Shown here piece by piece: positions 1-8,403 of a DNA stretch of 14,164 nucleotides. The stretch is from Lentibacillus juripiscarius JCM 12147 (GTDB lineage Bacteria > Bacillota > Bacilli > Bacillales_D > Amphibacillaceae). Below the pieces are notes generated by a model, which worked only from the letters and a program-made list of their open reading frames with translations, did no database searches and was not told where the DNA came from. Where the stretch lies: NCBI GenBank assembly GCA_001311805.1, contig BBCA01000069.1, positions 1 to 14,164 on the forward strand, written 5' to 3'. Position 1 is the stretch's first letter, and each line of letters opens with the position of its first letter. The translations under genes were made by a program, and so were the position numbers.

Positions 1-455
1 TTAACCGCCCTTTAAACTCATTAAATTCCAATTCCCCTGAAACTGCCTTACTCCCAATCGTGGAAATACCAAAACGTGATGATTCCTCGGATACAAAACA
101 AATAACAGCGATATTCTTTGTGGTTTAAAATGGGCATCTTTTAACATTTTGATAGTTGCCAATGCACACAAAACCCCTACAACACCATCATAACCACCAC
201 CGTTATACACGGTATCAAGGTGCGATCCCATTGCAATAGTTGATTTTTGTCGACTTTCCAAATAGCCCAATGATTACCTGCCTGATCCCGATATGTTTGC
301 ATGTTCAGCTCCTTTGCAATATCGATAAATTGTTGATGCGACTTTGCTTCTTCATTTGTAAATCCCAATCTTGTAAAGGCATGCGGGTCATCCATTTTTT
401 CAACATTATTCAATTTGCATAAGTTATGCTCCAACCATTCTTTTAAATTATCCAA
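1..455 (-). CDS. M20-family amidohydrolase (N-carbamoyl amino acid hydrolase / allantoate amidohydrolase type), N-terminal part, two frameshifts
   Basis: This is the N-terminal part of an M20 zinc amidase of the hydantoinase/carbamoylase family, which hydrolyses N-carbamoyl amino acids, ureidopropionate or allantoate in the cytoplasm. The family pattern is visible: GNHWAIW, then the metal-binding MGSHLDTVYNGGGYDG, then the FVSEESSRFG block with its metal-binding glutamates. The start is TTG at 453-455, eight bases after GAGG. The frame breaks twice. The A run at 244-248 (minus sense) is one base short, and so is the one at 117-119. With both restored the protein reads through and continues past the left edge in the frame ending NEFKGRL, so the apparent stop at 1-3 is not real. 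The exact substrate cannot be told from this part. Confidence 0.8.
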
Positions 456-484
456 CTACATAACCTCTTTTTCCTTTATAAAAG

Positions 485-1015
485 TCATAACGAAAGTGGA
501 ATGTCTTTTACAAACTTATACGTGATTTTAGGCCTTCCCTTTTGTTTTAGTTTGTCATTCCGCATTTCTCTATTAAATTGGCATTTTCCAAGTTTGCCAA
601 TATCCTTCTTCCATTTCGGTCTGTACTCTGCAACCACCTCGAAACGTCCTGAGCAGTGAATTCCTGTCTGTTATATTTTCGTGCGTATATAATAAGTCTT
701 ACAGCATCTCTAAAATTAATTTCTTCTTCCACAAACTTTACCTTAAAACCCGTTTTATATATTCAACGTTTAAAAAACCGCTTTTCATAATTGGGGAGTT
801 TAGTTGTTATGGATTGTTGTTCATCAATAACTAAAATCGATGCCTTATCATCTTCTTTCATTTTTCTTAAACCGAGACGGACATTTTGCTCAGCATGGGA
901 AACATTTTCACCATAGCCAATGACAACACCAACTGACAATTGATCACGAACAATAAATTTATATGCAAGAGACGTCCACCACCAAAATTTCTAAAATAAC
1001 TAACTTTGTACCACA
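485..1015 (-). pseudogene. Remnant of a GGDEF-like plus winged-helix transcriptional regulator
   Basis: The minus strand encodes recognisable pieces of one regulator in order. First comes a segment with YFRNFGGGRL, then AYKFIVRDQLSVGVVIGYG and LGLRKMKEDDKASILVIDE, which resembles the GGDEF/GTP-cyclohydrolase-III-like sensor fold. A C-terminal winged-helix follows (EFTAQDVSRWLQ, then RRILANLENANLIEK), ending KGRPKITYKFVKDIPLSL with a stop at 485-487. The pieces lie in different frames: there is a shift near 965, a TGA in frame near 757-759 and another shift near 540-550. No convincing start or N-terminal domain lies upstream. The in-frame TGA is not explained by one homopolymer error, so this may be a real pseudogene, unlike the other split genes here. 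It lies directly upstream of the M20 amidohydrolase on the same strand and may have controlled it. The ends are approximate. Confidence 0.5.
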
Positions 1016-1187
1016 TCCCTCTTTGTTTTGTCATCATTTAAGGAATTTATCCTTTTATATTCCTTATCATTATATCGTTTTGAATTTTCAAATATTACTA
1101 TGATACCTTAATTTAAAAACACAAAAGGTTCAATGACCGAATTTAAAACTCAAATAACAAATAATTAAAATTTTTTAACATTTTTTG

Positions 1188-1216
1188 TTTACAAACATGA
1201 AAGCGTTTGCTATGAT
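1188..1216 (+). promoter_or_regulatory. Sigma-A promoter of the ABC transporter operon
   Basis: TTTACA (1188-1193) and TATGAT (1211-1216) are 17 bases apart, which is ideal spacing. An AT-rich tract with T and A runs lies just upstream. Transcription would begin near 1223, about 140 bases before the first gene. That leaves room for the leader hairpin at 1254-1327. Nothing else gene-like was seen between 1020 and this promoter. Confidence 0.75.
1197..1211 (+). promoter_or_regulatory. cre box (CcpA operator) between -35 and -10
   Basis: ATGAAAGCGTTTGCT matches every fixed position of the Bacillus cre consensus WTGNAANCGNWNNCW. It lies inside the promoter spacer and touches the -10 box, a position where CcpA binding blocks RNA polymerase. 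This predicts glucose repression of the transporter operon, as is known for B. subtilis glpFK. Binding itself is inferred from the match. Confidence 0.75.
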
Positions 1217-1250
1217 TATAAGTACTAATTGAATATCTCTAAGAGAGCAG

Positions 1251-1327
1251 GAGAAGAGAACGTAAATGATAGCCCCAGGCTTTTATAGGAAGGGGTGTGT
1301 TTATTTTATGTCTTTTCTCTTTTTTTA
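1251..1327 (+). terminator. Leader terminator hairpin, probable GlpP-type attenuator
   Basis: A long hairpin followed by T residues lies between promoter and first gene. The basal stem pairs AAGAGAA (1254-1260) with TTCTCTT (1315-1321). An AT-rich middle part pairs GTAAAT with ATTTTAT. The apex pairs CCCC (1273-1276) with GGGG (1292-1295). Six Ts follow at 1321-1326. Upstream TCTCT (1236-1240) could pair with AGAGA (1255-1259) and so compete with the terminator stem. A terminator inside an operon leader, with glpP encoded next to the operon, suggests control by antitermination. Its contact with GlpP is inference. Confidence 0.6.
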
Positions 1328-1362
1328 GGGTTTATTCAAAAAAGAACAAAGGGGTGTGGAAT

Positions 1363-2407
1363 TTGAGAAAGAGGTCTATTTTTGTAGCAATCACTTTATT
1401 GATTAGCATCTTGTTGCTAAGCGCATGTGCTGGCGATGACTCGTCATCTGGAAGCGGTGATGGTGATGGTGGCGATATTGGATCAATAACACTATATTCG
1501 CCAGAGACACCTGAGCTTTCCAAAGAACTTGCTCAGAAATTTGAGGAGGTTCATGGCGGTGATGTTAGTGTTCACTATGCTGGTACAAACGTATTAGTGA
1601 ATCAAATGATGGCGGAAAAGAATAATCCTGAAGCCGATGTATGGTATGGGGGGGGAGGCATTCTTCCATTTGAGGCTGCTGTTGATAAAGATATCATCAC
1701 CTCATATATACCCGAAAGTGCCGAGGACTGGGAAGTTGTTGAAGACGGTATCAAAATGAAGCACGAAGATGGTTATTATGTTGGAACTGAAATGTTCGTT
1801 CTTGGCTTTGCTTACAATACGGAATTAGTTTCCGAAGAAGAAGCGCCTAAAACCTGGGATGACTTATTAGATCCAAAATGGGAAGGCAAGATTCAGTTCC
1901 CTAATCCTGCTGCATCAGGTACAGCTACTTTAATGGTTTTAGTTATATGATGCAAAATGGAGAAGAGGAAGGCTGGGAATACTTCCAAAAGTTGACTGAT
2001 CAAGCAAACTCCATTCCTGACTCAGGTTCTGGACCCACCAAAGGGGCTGCATTGGGAGAAGCCCACGTTGCAGTTGGGTTCGACTTTATGGCCTATGAGC
2101 ATCAAAACAATGGAGAAACCGTAGATTTTATCGTACCGGAAAACACGCCAATCCTAGTAAATCCCGCAACATTGGTAAAAGACGGGCCTAATCCAGAGGG
2201 CGGTAAAAATTCATGGATTTCATGCTTAGTGAGGAAGCTCAGAAGGTCTTGGCAGATTGGTACCATATCCCAATCAATCCGGATGTAGAATCAAAAACAC
2301 CGCTATCAGTGGATAAATTGAAGGAAAACGCAGTAGATTTGGATATAGACTGGGTAAATGAAAATTATGACCGCATTCGGGATGAATGGAAGTCAAAAAT
2401 ACAATAA
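1363..2407 (+). CDS. ABC transporter solute-binding lipoprotein, AfuA/FbpA (Fe3+/phosphosugar) type, two frameshifts
   Basis: This is the extracellular binding protein of the importer encoded by the next two genes. The N-terminus is a lipoprotein signal: MRKR, a hydrophobic stretch, then the lipobox LLSAC with Cys22, followed by an acidic Gly/Ser-rich linker. The body begins SITLYSPETPELSKELAQKF and contains NNPEADVWYGGGG and LLDPKWEGKIQFPNP, typical of the family-1 'iron-type' binding proteins. TTG at 1363 is preferred because AAAGGGG lies six bases upstream and downstream of the leader terminator; the GTG at 1297 lies inside that hairpin. The frame breaks at the T run 1937-1940 and the A run 2205-2209, each one base short. 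Repaired length is 348 residues, normal for the family. AfuA-type proteins bind iron in some species and sugar phosphates in others, so the fold does not fix the ligand. Confidence 0.85.
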
Positions 2408-2422
2408 AAGGAAGCTGATATA

Positions 2423-3537
<1,115 letters not shown>

Positions 3538-3541
<4 letters not shown>

Positions 3542-5235
3542 AATGGGTTAAAAAAAATCTGACAGGTCTGGGGATTGTTAAGCTTTTAATCTACGCCTTT
3601 TTGCCTTATTCCTTGTTATACCTTTAATATCTGTCTTTCTTGTTAGTTTCACAAATGAACCCATAAATATTTTTGGTTCCCTTATAAGTGTAGACACTTT
3701 GCAGAGTACAATTGATAAATTCAAGAATTCAACGTTAGATAATTTTAAATCAATACTTTCCAATGGATCATACTTTGGAGCGTTAAAAAACAGTTTAGTG
3801 CTTTCTATTGTTGTATCCGCCGTTGTGCTGGCAGTATGCGTCCCAATAGCCTACGGAATAGCGCGAACCAGAATGCCATTTAAGAAAACAATCAGCGCTC
3901 TCTGTACAATACCTTTAGTAGTACCCACATTCATCTCTGGTTACGCATTTATTATTATGTTTGGACGTTCCGGCTGGGTTACTTATATTTACCAAGCACT
4001 GGGCGGTGAAGGTTTTCTCGTAGATCCATACTCCATGACGGGAATAGCTTTGGTTCAAATATTCTTCTTCTTCCCTTATGCACTATGGCCGATGGTCGCA
4101 GCATTTAAAGTTAGTGATATTTCGTTGGAAGAAGCATCTAGGAATATGGGGGCCAAAAGCTGGCTCACATTTTTCCACTGTAACTTTTCCTTTAGTAGTT
4201 CCGGGAATGCTATCTACTGGGCTTGTCATATTCGCTGTAAGCTTTTCCGACTTTGGAACGCCTATCATTCTGGCACCGACAGACTTGAATCTGCTTGTAG
4301 TAGAGGCTTACCGTGAAATTTCCGGATTTTTAATTGGGGTGGAGCAGCCATTCTTACAGTCATCATGATTGCAGTCGCTGGTGTTGTCTATTGGCTGCAA
4401 AACTACTTGCTTAAAGGAAAAATTATGATTCAGTTTCAGGAAAACCTAAACAAGTTAAGTTAAATAATAATAAATTACTAACCATACCGCTGTCTGCGTT
4501 TTCGATTTTCATAGTTTTGTCCCGCTGTTGTGCATACTTACAGTTTTCATGCAATCAGTAGCGACAACCTGGGGAAAGGATCCCTTACCTACAGGCTATA
4601 CGCTGCAGCATTACGAAGATATTTTCACTGGGTCACTCGGCAATATACAAAACAGTCTGATATTAGCACTTGGCGCTCTTATATTGAGTGTATTAATTGC
4701 CACATTTGTATCCTATTTTGTAGTCAGGCACAATTCAACCGGACTAGATTTTATGACAACTGTACCACTTATAGTTCCCGGAATCGCCTTTGGTATTGCA
4801 CTGATCCAAACATTCAATACTGCACCACTTAACCTAACCGGTACTGCAGTTATCCTAATTGTCGCCTATTCAATCCGTAGAATGCCTTATATGGTCAGAT
4901 CAACAATCGGTACTATGAAATCCATTAAGGCGGATATAGAAGAAGCTGCGATTAACCTTGGAGCCTCCACCTTAACTGCTGCCATCACAGTTGTCGGACC
5001 TTTAATGCTACCGGGTATTGCGGCAGGCTCGATTCTGGTATTTGTAACAGTTATCAAGGAAACAAGTATTTCGATTCTAATGGCCCCAGCTGATTGGGCC
5101 CCAATGAGCCTTGCTATCTTCCAGAATGTACTAAGAGCTGAATATTACTCTGCAGCAGCAATGTCCATTATCTTAGTCGTAATTGTTGTACTATTCCAGG
5201 CTATCGCGAACAGAATTACAAATAAAGAATCATAA
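3538..5235 (+). CDS. ABC transporter permease, two MetI domains fused (AfuB/FbpB type), five frameshifts
   Basis: This is the membrane channel of the importer. Two copies of the binding-protein-dependent permease domain lie in one chain. Each has the EAA loop that contacts the ATPase: [12 protein letters not shown] then PLVVPGM in the first half, and [10 protein letters not shown] then PLMLPGI in the second. Each half has about six hydrophobic segments. The halves join through the linker [20 protein letters not shown]. The linker and the second half share one frame after repair, so this is one gene of 566 residues, the usual size for FbpB-like permeases, and not two genes. Breaks: T 3598-3602 short, T 4170-4174 long, T 4327-4331 short, A 4418-4422 short, T 4515-4518 short. 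The ATG overlaps the ATPase stop. Confidence 0.83.
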
Positions 5236-5260
5236 TGAAGGGGTGCAAGGAGGACACACT

Positions 5261-5993
5261 GTGGAAAAGGAAAAGGGGTTTATTTTTGATTTGGATGGAA
5301 CGATCTATTTAGATAACAAACTGATAAGCGGAGCAGCTGAAGCAATTAAAAAATTAAAAGACAGAGGCGACAAAGTTGTATTTCTTACAAACAAGTCTAT
5401 TGAAGGCATCAGTCACTATGTGAAAAAATTAAACAGACTTGGTATTAATGCCAGCTCTAAGGAAGTTATCAATTCAAATTTACTGACTGCTAAATATTTA
5501 AAAAACAGATTAAAAATCATGAAAAAGTCATGGTTATTGGGGAGAAGCCTCTTTTGATGAATTGTTGGGCCAGAATGTTCCATTAACAGATGACTATCAT
5601 GATGCAGCATTCGTAGTTTTAGGCTGGGATCGTAATTTCACATATCAAAAGCTTAATCACGCTTTTCAGGCTTGGCGCAACGGCGCAAAAATACTGGCAA
5701 CCAATCCAGACAGGACTTGTCCAGTTTATAATGGGCAAATTCCTGACTGTGGTGCCATGATTGGTGCGATGGAAGGGGCTACAGGCGAAAAGGTTGAATT
5801 AATACTTGGAAAGCCCTCTACAATCGCTGCTCATTTTATTGTAACAGAACAGTTTAAGTTGCCACCCGAAGATTGCTTCATAGTGGGAGATCGACTGGAA
5901 ACAGATATTAAAATGGGAAATGATTATGGCTTACAATCTGTACTTGTTTTAACTGGAATCACTGACGAAAATGGCGAAAAATTCACTGTATAA
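5261..5993 (+). CDS. HAD-IIA (NagD/AraL-like) phosphatase, two frameshifts
   Basis: This is a cytoplasmic phosphatase of the haloacid dehalogenase superfamily with a C2a cap. Motif I is FIFDLDGTIYLD near residues 8-19 (nucleophile Asp10, acid Asp12), motif II is FLTNKS, motif III has the lysine of LGKPST, and motif IV is VGDRLETDI. The cap region NPDRTCPV...PDCGAMIGAMEGATG is typical of the NagD branch. The start is GTG, seven bases after a perfect AAGGAGG. The gene lies 25 bases after the permease stop and is the last of the operon. The A run at 5512-5516 and the T run at 5552-5555 are each one base short; repaired length is 244 residues. Known substrates in this subfamily include sugar phosphates, p-nitrophenyl phosphate, phosphoglycolate and G3P. 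The operon context favours G3P or a related phosphoester, by inference. Confidence 0.82.
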
Positions 5994-6041
5994 ACCAAAA
6001 ATTATTATTAACAGTGTCAAGGATATTGTCAATCTATAGAA

Positions 6042-6611
6042 TCAAAAAGTATAATTCCATAATTTAGGGTTCCCAGCAGATACAGCTAAAGCACCAGCCT
6101 TCAAACCTCCCAGTATCTCTTCTTTGGAGCTCACTAGCCCACCTGCTATAACTGGCAGGTGGGTTAATTTTGTCAACTCATCTATTATAGTTGGCATAAT
6201 ACCAGGTAAAACTTCTATAGCATGCGGCTTACAGGAGTGTGCAATATCTATTCCCCTTTTCATAGCATTGCGGTCAATCAAGAAAATCCGCTGTATTGTC
6301 ATCAAACCTTCCTCTTTTGCATATTTGATTAAGCTACTTTTAGTTGTAATGATACCTGCAGGCTTCCACACTTCTGCTATATATTTAATAGCGCTTGGTG
6401 AATTGGAAAGCCCCTCTATAAAATCAATATGGACAAATGTAGTTTTTCCAGCCTCTTTCAATTGATCAATATAATTCTTTGCCGTAATCAAGTTTCCTGT
6501 CAATAGAAAAGTAATGTTCGTGTTCGATTCAATGGCTCTACTAATATCAGACTTATGTTTTACAGATGAGATTACTTGTGAATCAACCATGTTTACAATA
6601 CTTCTTTGCAT
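6042..6611 (-). CDS. glpP: Glycerol-3-phosphate-responsive antiterminator GlpP
   Basis: GlpP binds G3P and the leader mRNA of glp genes, and lets RNA polymerase pass leader terminators. The 189-residue frame is intact and of family length (B. subtilis GlpP is about 190). Recognisable parts are ITFLLTGNL near residue 32, TTFVHIDFIEGLS near 57, KPAGIITTKSSLI, the RIFLIDRNAMKRG segment, PHAIEVLPGIMP, and the phosphate-binding-type end PVIAGGLVSSKEEI and AGALAVSAGNPKLWN, as expected for this TIM-barrel-like family. The ATG lies six bases after GGAGGG. It converges on the phosphatase gene with only 48 bases between the stops and no clear terminator there. It precedes a secreted phosphodiesterase, a glpQ-type neighbour. 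Unlike most genes here it carries no frameshift. Confidence 0.93.
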   Translation of the reverse strand: MQRSIVNMVDSQVISSVKHKSDISRAIESNTNITFLLTGNLITAKNYIDQLKEAGKTTFVHIDFIEGLSNSPSAIKYIAEVWKPAGIITTKSSLIKYAKEEGLMTIQRIFLIDRNAMKRGIDIAHSCKPHAIEVLPGIMPTIIDELTKLTHLPVIAGGLVSSKEEILGGLKAGALAVSAGNPKLWNYTF

Positions 6612-6637
6612 CTTGAACCCTCCGAGACTTTTTGCTC

Positions 6638-6646
6638 ATTGTAGCA
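6638..6646 (-). promoter_or_regulatory. Extended -10 promoter of glpP
   Basis: On the minus strand TGCTACAAT is an extended -10 element (TG, one base, TACAAT at 6638-6643). No good -35 box lies at the right distance; TTGATC is too far upstream. The transcript would begin near 6631, just ahead of the GGAGGG site, giving a short leader without room for an attenuator. Confidence 0.5.
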
Positions 6647-6802
6647 TACTTAATTAGTTTTCGGAGTTAATTGATCAAAATTTTTCTACTTTTCAAGACC
6701 ATTGAAATGCCCATTAGTCATGCTTTCTATGCTTCGCAAATTATTAAGGGGCTCTTGCCTGTTCACTGAACTAACCGGACGACTGCAGTGCTGTCACACA
6801 AC

Positions 6803-6841
6803 AAAAAAGGTGAAGATGCTGAATGATCTCCACCTTTTTTT
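6803..6841 (-). terminator. Rho-independent terminator of the phosphodiesterase gene
   Basis: Read on the minus strand, AGGTGGAGAT pairs with ATCTTCACCT (one G-U pair) around an eight-base loop. A-rich sequence precedes the stem and TTTTTTG follows it. It lies about 50 bases after the stop of the minus-strand phosphodiesterase gene. On the plus strand the same stem has an A-C mismatch, so the minus direction is the better fit. Confidence 0.8.
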
Positions 6842-6891
6842 ATTAAAGAATTTAGGTAATCCAGGTGAAAAATGACTATCCACCTGTTCCC

Positions 6892-7740
6892 TTAACGGAA
6901 ATCCATAAGTTCTGGATAATCCGTAATAATGCCATCTACCCCATAACCCATTAACCGATCAACCCATTCCTGGTCAACAATTGTATATGGCCATGTTTTT
7001 AGCCCATGTTGATGGATACGGTCTACCGTATCATGGTCCAGCAAGCTTTTATTTGGATTGACATAATCCGCATATGCTGCATATCCTTCAAGATGCTCAT
7101 CGGTGATTTCACCGTTTTCTGCCTGGCCATATCCTACCAGCACCCCAACCGGCATGGAAGGCAGTATGCTATGGAACCTTTTTACCGAATCATGATTAAA
7201 GGATTGAACAATGATTTTATTGTTATTTGGTTTATGCATGTTACGTTCGATTAAAGCATCTGCAACCTTCTGCTCAACTCCAGGGTAAAGTCCCGGGCTC
7301 TTAAGCTCAATGAGAATACCAATTTTCCCCCTATAACGGTCCAGTATTTCTTCAAAGGTTGGAATTTTCTCACCAGCAAACGACTCATCATACCAGCTTC
7401 CCGCATCAAGGTTTCTCAGTTCTTCCAAAGTGTAATCACCTACACTACCAGTACCGTCTGTTGTACGATTCACAGTGGTGTCGTGGATACTAACCAATTT
7501 ATCGTCTTTTGTCATTTGGACGTCTATTTCAATATAATCCGCTTTCTGTTCGAACCCCAAATCATAAGCAGCAATTGTATTTTCCGGAGCATGACCAGAC
7601 GAACCTCTATGTGCAATCGTTTTGATAGTATTTTCATAGTTGTTATCTTGTGCTGCAAGTGCTTTTTCGATAGGTGACAGAAAGAAGAAACCCATAACGG
7701 CAACCGACAAAATGGCAGTTTGCTTGAATAACCTTTTCAT
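6892..7740 (-). CDS. Secreted glycerophosphodiester phosphodiesterase (GlpQ-like)
   Basis: This enzyme hydrolyses glycerophosphodiesters (deacylated phospholipids, possibly teichoic acid ends) to G3P and an alcohol outside the membrane. A Sec signal peptide covers about residues 1-30 (MKRLFK, a hydrophobic core, ALAA). The catalytic and metal residues of the GDPD family are present: His44-Arg45 in AHRGSSGHAPENT, Glu71 and Asp73 in YIEIDVQMTKDD, and His86 in SIHD. The lysine block ILIELKSPG and the C-terminal DGIITDYPE also fit. The start is placed at the ATG at 7740, nine bases after AGGAGGT; the earlier in-frame ATG at 7764 precedes that site. The frame is intact, 282 residues. The gene has its own promoter, a structured leader and a terminator, and lies next to glpP. 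Confidence 0.92.
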   Translation of the reverse strand: MKRLFKQTAILSVAVMGFFFLSPIEKALAAQDNNYENTIKTIAHRGSSGHAPENTIAAYDLGFEQKADYIEIDVQMTKDDKLVSIHDTTVNRTTDGTGSVGDYTLEELRNLDAGSWYDESFAGEKIPTFEEILDRYRGKIGILIELKSPGLYPGVEQKVADALIERNMHKPNNNKIIVQSFNHDSVKRFHSILPSMPVGVLVGYGQAENGEITDEHLEGYAAYADYVNPNKSLLDHDTVDRIHQHGLKTWPYTIVDQEWVDRLMGYGVDGIITDYPELMDFR

Positions 7741-7830
7741 ACACTTCTTACCTCCTGTTATCATTTTTCTCCTCAGTCAGACAAAACTCACTCCCCCCCT
7801 CTTCATGTCAAGTTTACTAAGGAGTTTATA

Positions 7831-7860
7831 AGAAAACGCCCAGAAATACAGGCGTATTCT
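7831..7860 (-). other. Second hairpin in the phosphodiesterase leader
   Basis: On the minus strand AGAAtACGCC pairs with GGCGTtTTCT (nine pairs, one T-T mismatch) around a ten-base loop. It lies 90 bases before the start codon. The Ts are mostly inside the 3' arm and TATAAAC follows, so termination here would be weak. It may be an accessory mRNA structure. Confidence 0.45.
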
Positions 7861-7889
7861 ATTTCTATCAGTTACACAAAACTCAAGAT

Positions 7890-7960
7890 AAACAGAAAAG
7901 AAACCCAACTAAAAACTATGGCTACAATAACAGTAACCACACGTTTAAAGGGGTTTCTCC
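7890..7960 (-). terminator. Leader terminator-like hairpin of the phosphodiesterase gene (possible GlpP attenuator)
   Basis: On the minus strand GAGAAACCC (from 7959) pairs with GGGTTTCTT (7906-7898). An inner stem pairs TGGTTAC with GTAGCCA (one G-U) around a seven-base loop. T-rich sequence (TTTTCTGTTT) follows. The hairpin lies in the leader between the promoter and the gene. The lower stem starts with GGAGAA and ends in TTTCTTTTCT, close to the arms of the transporter-operon leader (GGAGAA and CTTTTCTCT). Confidence 0.5.
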
Positions 7961-8004
7961 AAATACTCTTCCCTCATCATAAATATGTTGATTTAATTTA
8001 CTAA

Positions 8005-8033
8005 ATAATAGCAAAACAACAATGTATCGTCAA
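8005..8033 (-). promoter_or_regulatory. Sigma-A promoter of the phosphodiesterase gene
   Basis: On the minus strand TTGACG (8033-8028) and TATTAT (8010-8005) are separated by exactly 17 bases. The leader to the start codon is then about 260 bases, unusually long, and contains both hairpins listed here. No cre match was seen at this promoter. Confidence 0.7.
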
Positions 8034-8040
8034 CGGGTTT

Positions 8041-8403
8041 TGAAAAACCAGCAGAAAATGGTACAAAAGTACGGTAGCAGAGCCGACTAATTATCTATTT
8101 AGTGATCGGCCATTTTTCTAAACCCCTGCTTTTCGATCCATGTTATCAGCAATCGATGACGGTAAAACCTTTTTTAGTTCCAGGTGCTGATGTCTCGGAC
8201 TAACTATGGATTCCTAACTGACTTCAGTATTTGTTTACCGTTCTCAAATCTACTAATTCTACAAAATCCAGAGGTCGGCTAGAAAACAGCGCGCGCATTC
8301 AATAGAATCACGTTACTCAGCCTTAGAAAGACATTACTATAGACATTACTATTCTTCCTCGTTCTACCTTTGTCGGTTACTCTGTGACAAGCACCCATAC
8401 CCT
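8041..8403. other. Gene-poor stretch with an inverted repeat and coding-like scraps
   Basis: No gene was found in this interval. An inverted repeat pairs GCCGA (8082-8086) with TCGGC (8106-8110) and CTAA with TTAG inside it. Plus-strand Ts follow at 8113-8117, but there is no plus gene for it to terminate. On the minus strand a 31-codon piece (ESIVSPRHQHLELKKVLPSS and onward, to about 8120) looks protein-like but has no start or site. It may be a decayed gene or insertion-sequence remnant; I could not assign it. Confidence 0.4.
8329..8352. repeat. Perfect 12-bp tandem duplication
   Basis: AGACATTACTAT occurs twice, back to back. It lies about 50 bases from the 3' end of the M14 peptidase gene in sequence without genes. 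It may be slippage or a short duplication scar. Confidence 0.85.

Noticed and set aside
1297..1362. Longer binding-protein start at GTG 1297, or a leader peptide from ATG 1308
   Set aside because: Both lie inside the leader hairpin. The GTG start would put 22 residues before a normal lipoprotein signal; the ATG frame is only six codons. TTG 1363 has its own site after the terminator.
4528..5235. A separate second permease gene starting at 4528
   Set aside because: No ribosome site precedes it, and repair of two runs joins it to the first half through a continuous linker, giving the usual fused length.
7741..7764. Upstream in-frame ATG of the phosphodiesterase gene
   Set aside because: It lies ahead of the AGGAGGT site that properly serves the ATG at 7740, and it would add eight residues before a normal signal peptide.
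7945..7980. Leader peptide of 11 codons (minus strand) in the phosphodiesterase leader
   Set aside because: It has no ribosome site and no run of regulatory codons; it overlaps the hairpin by chance as far as can be seen.
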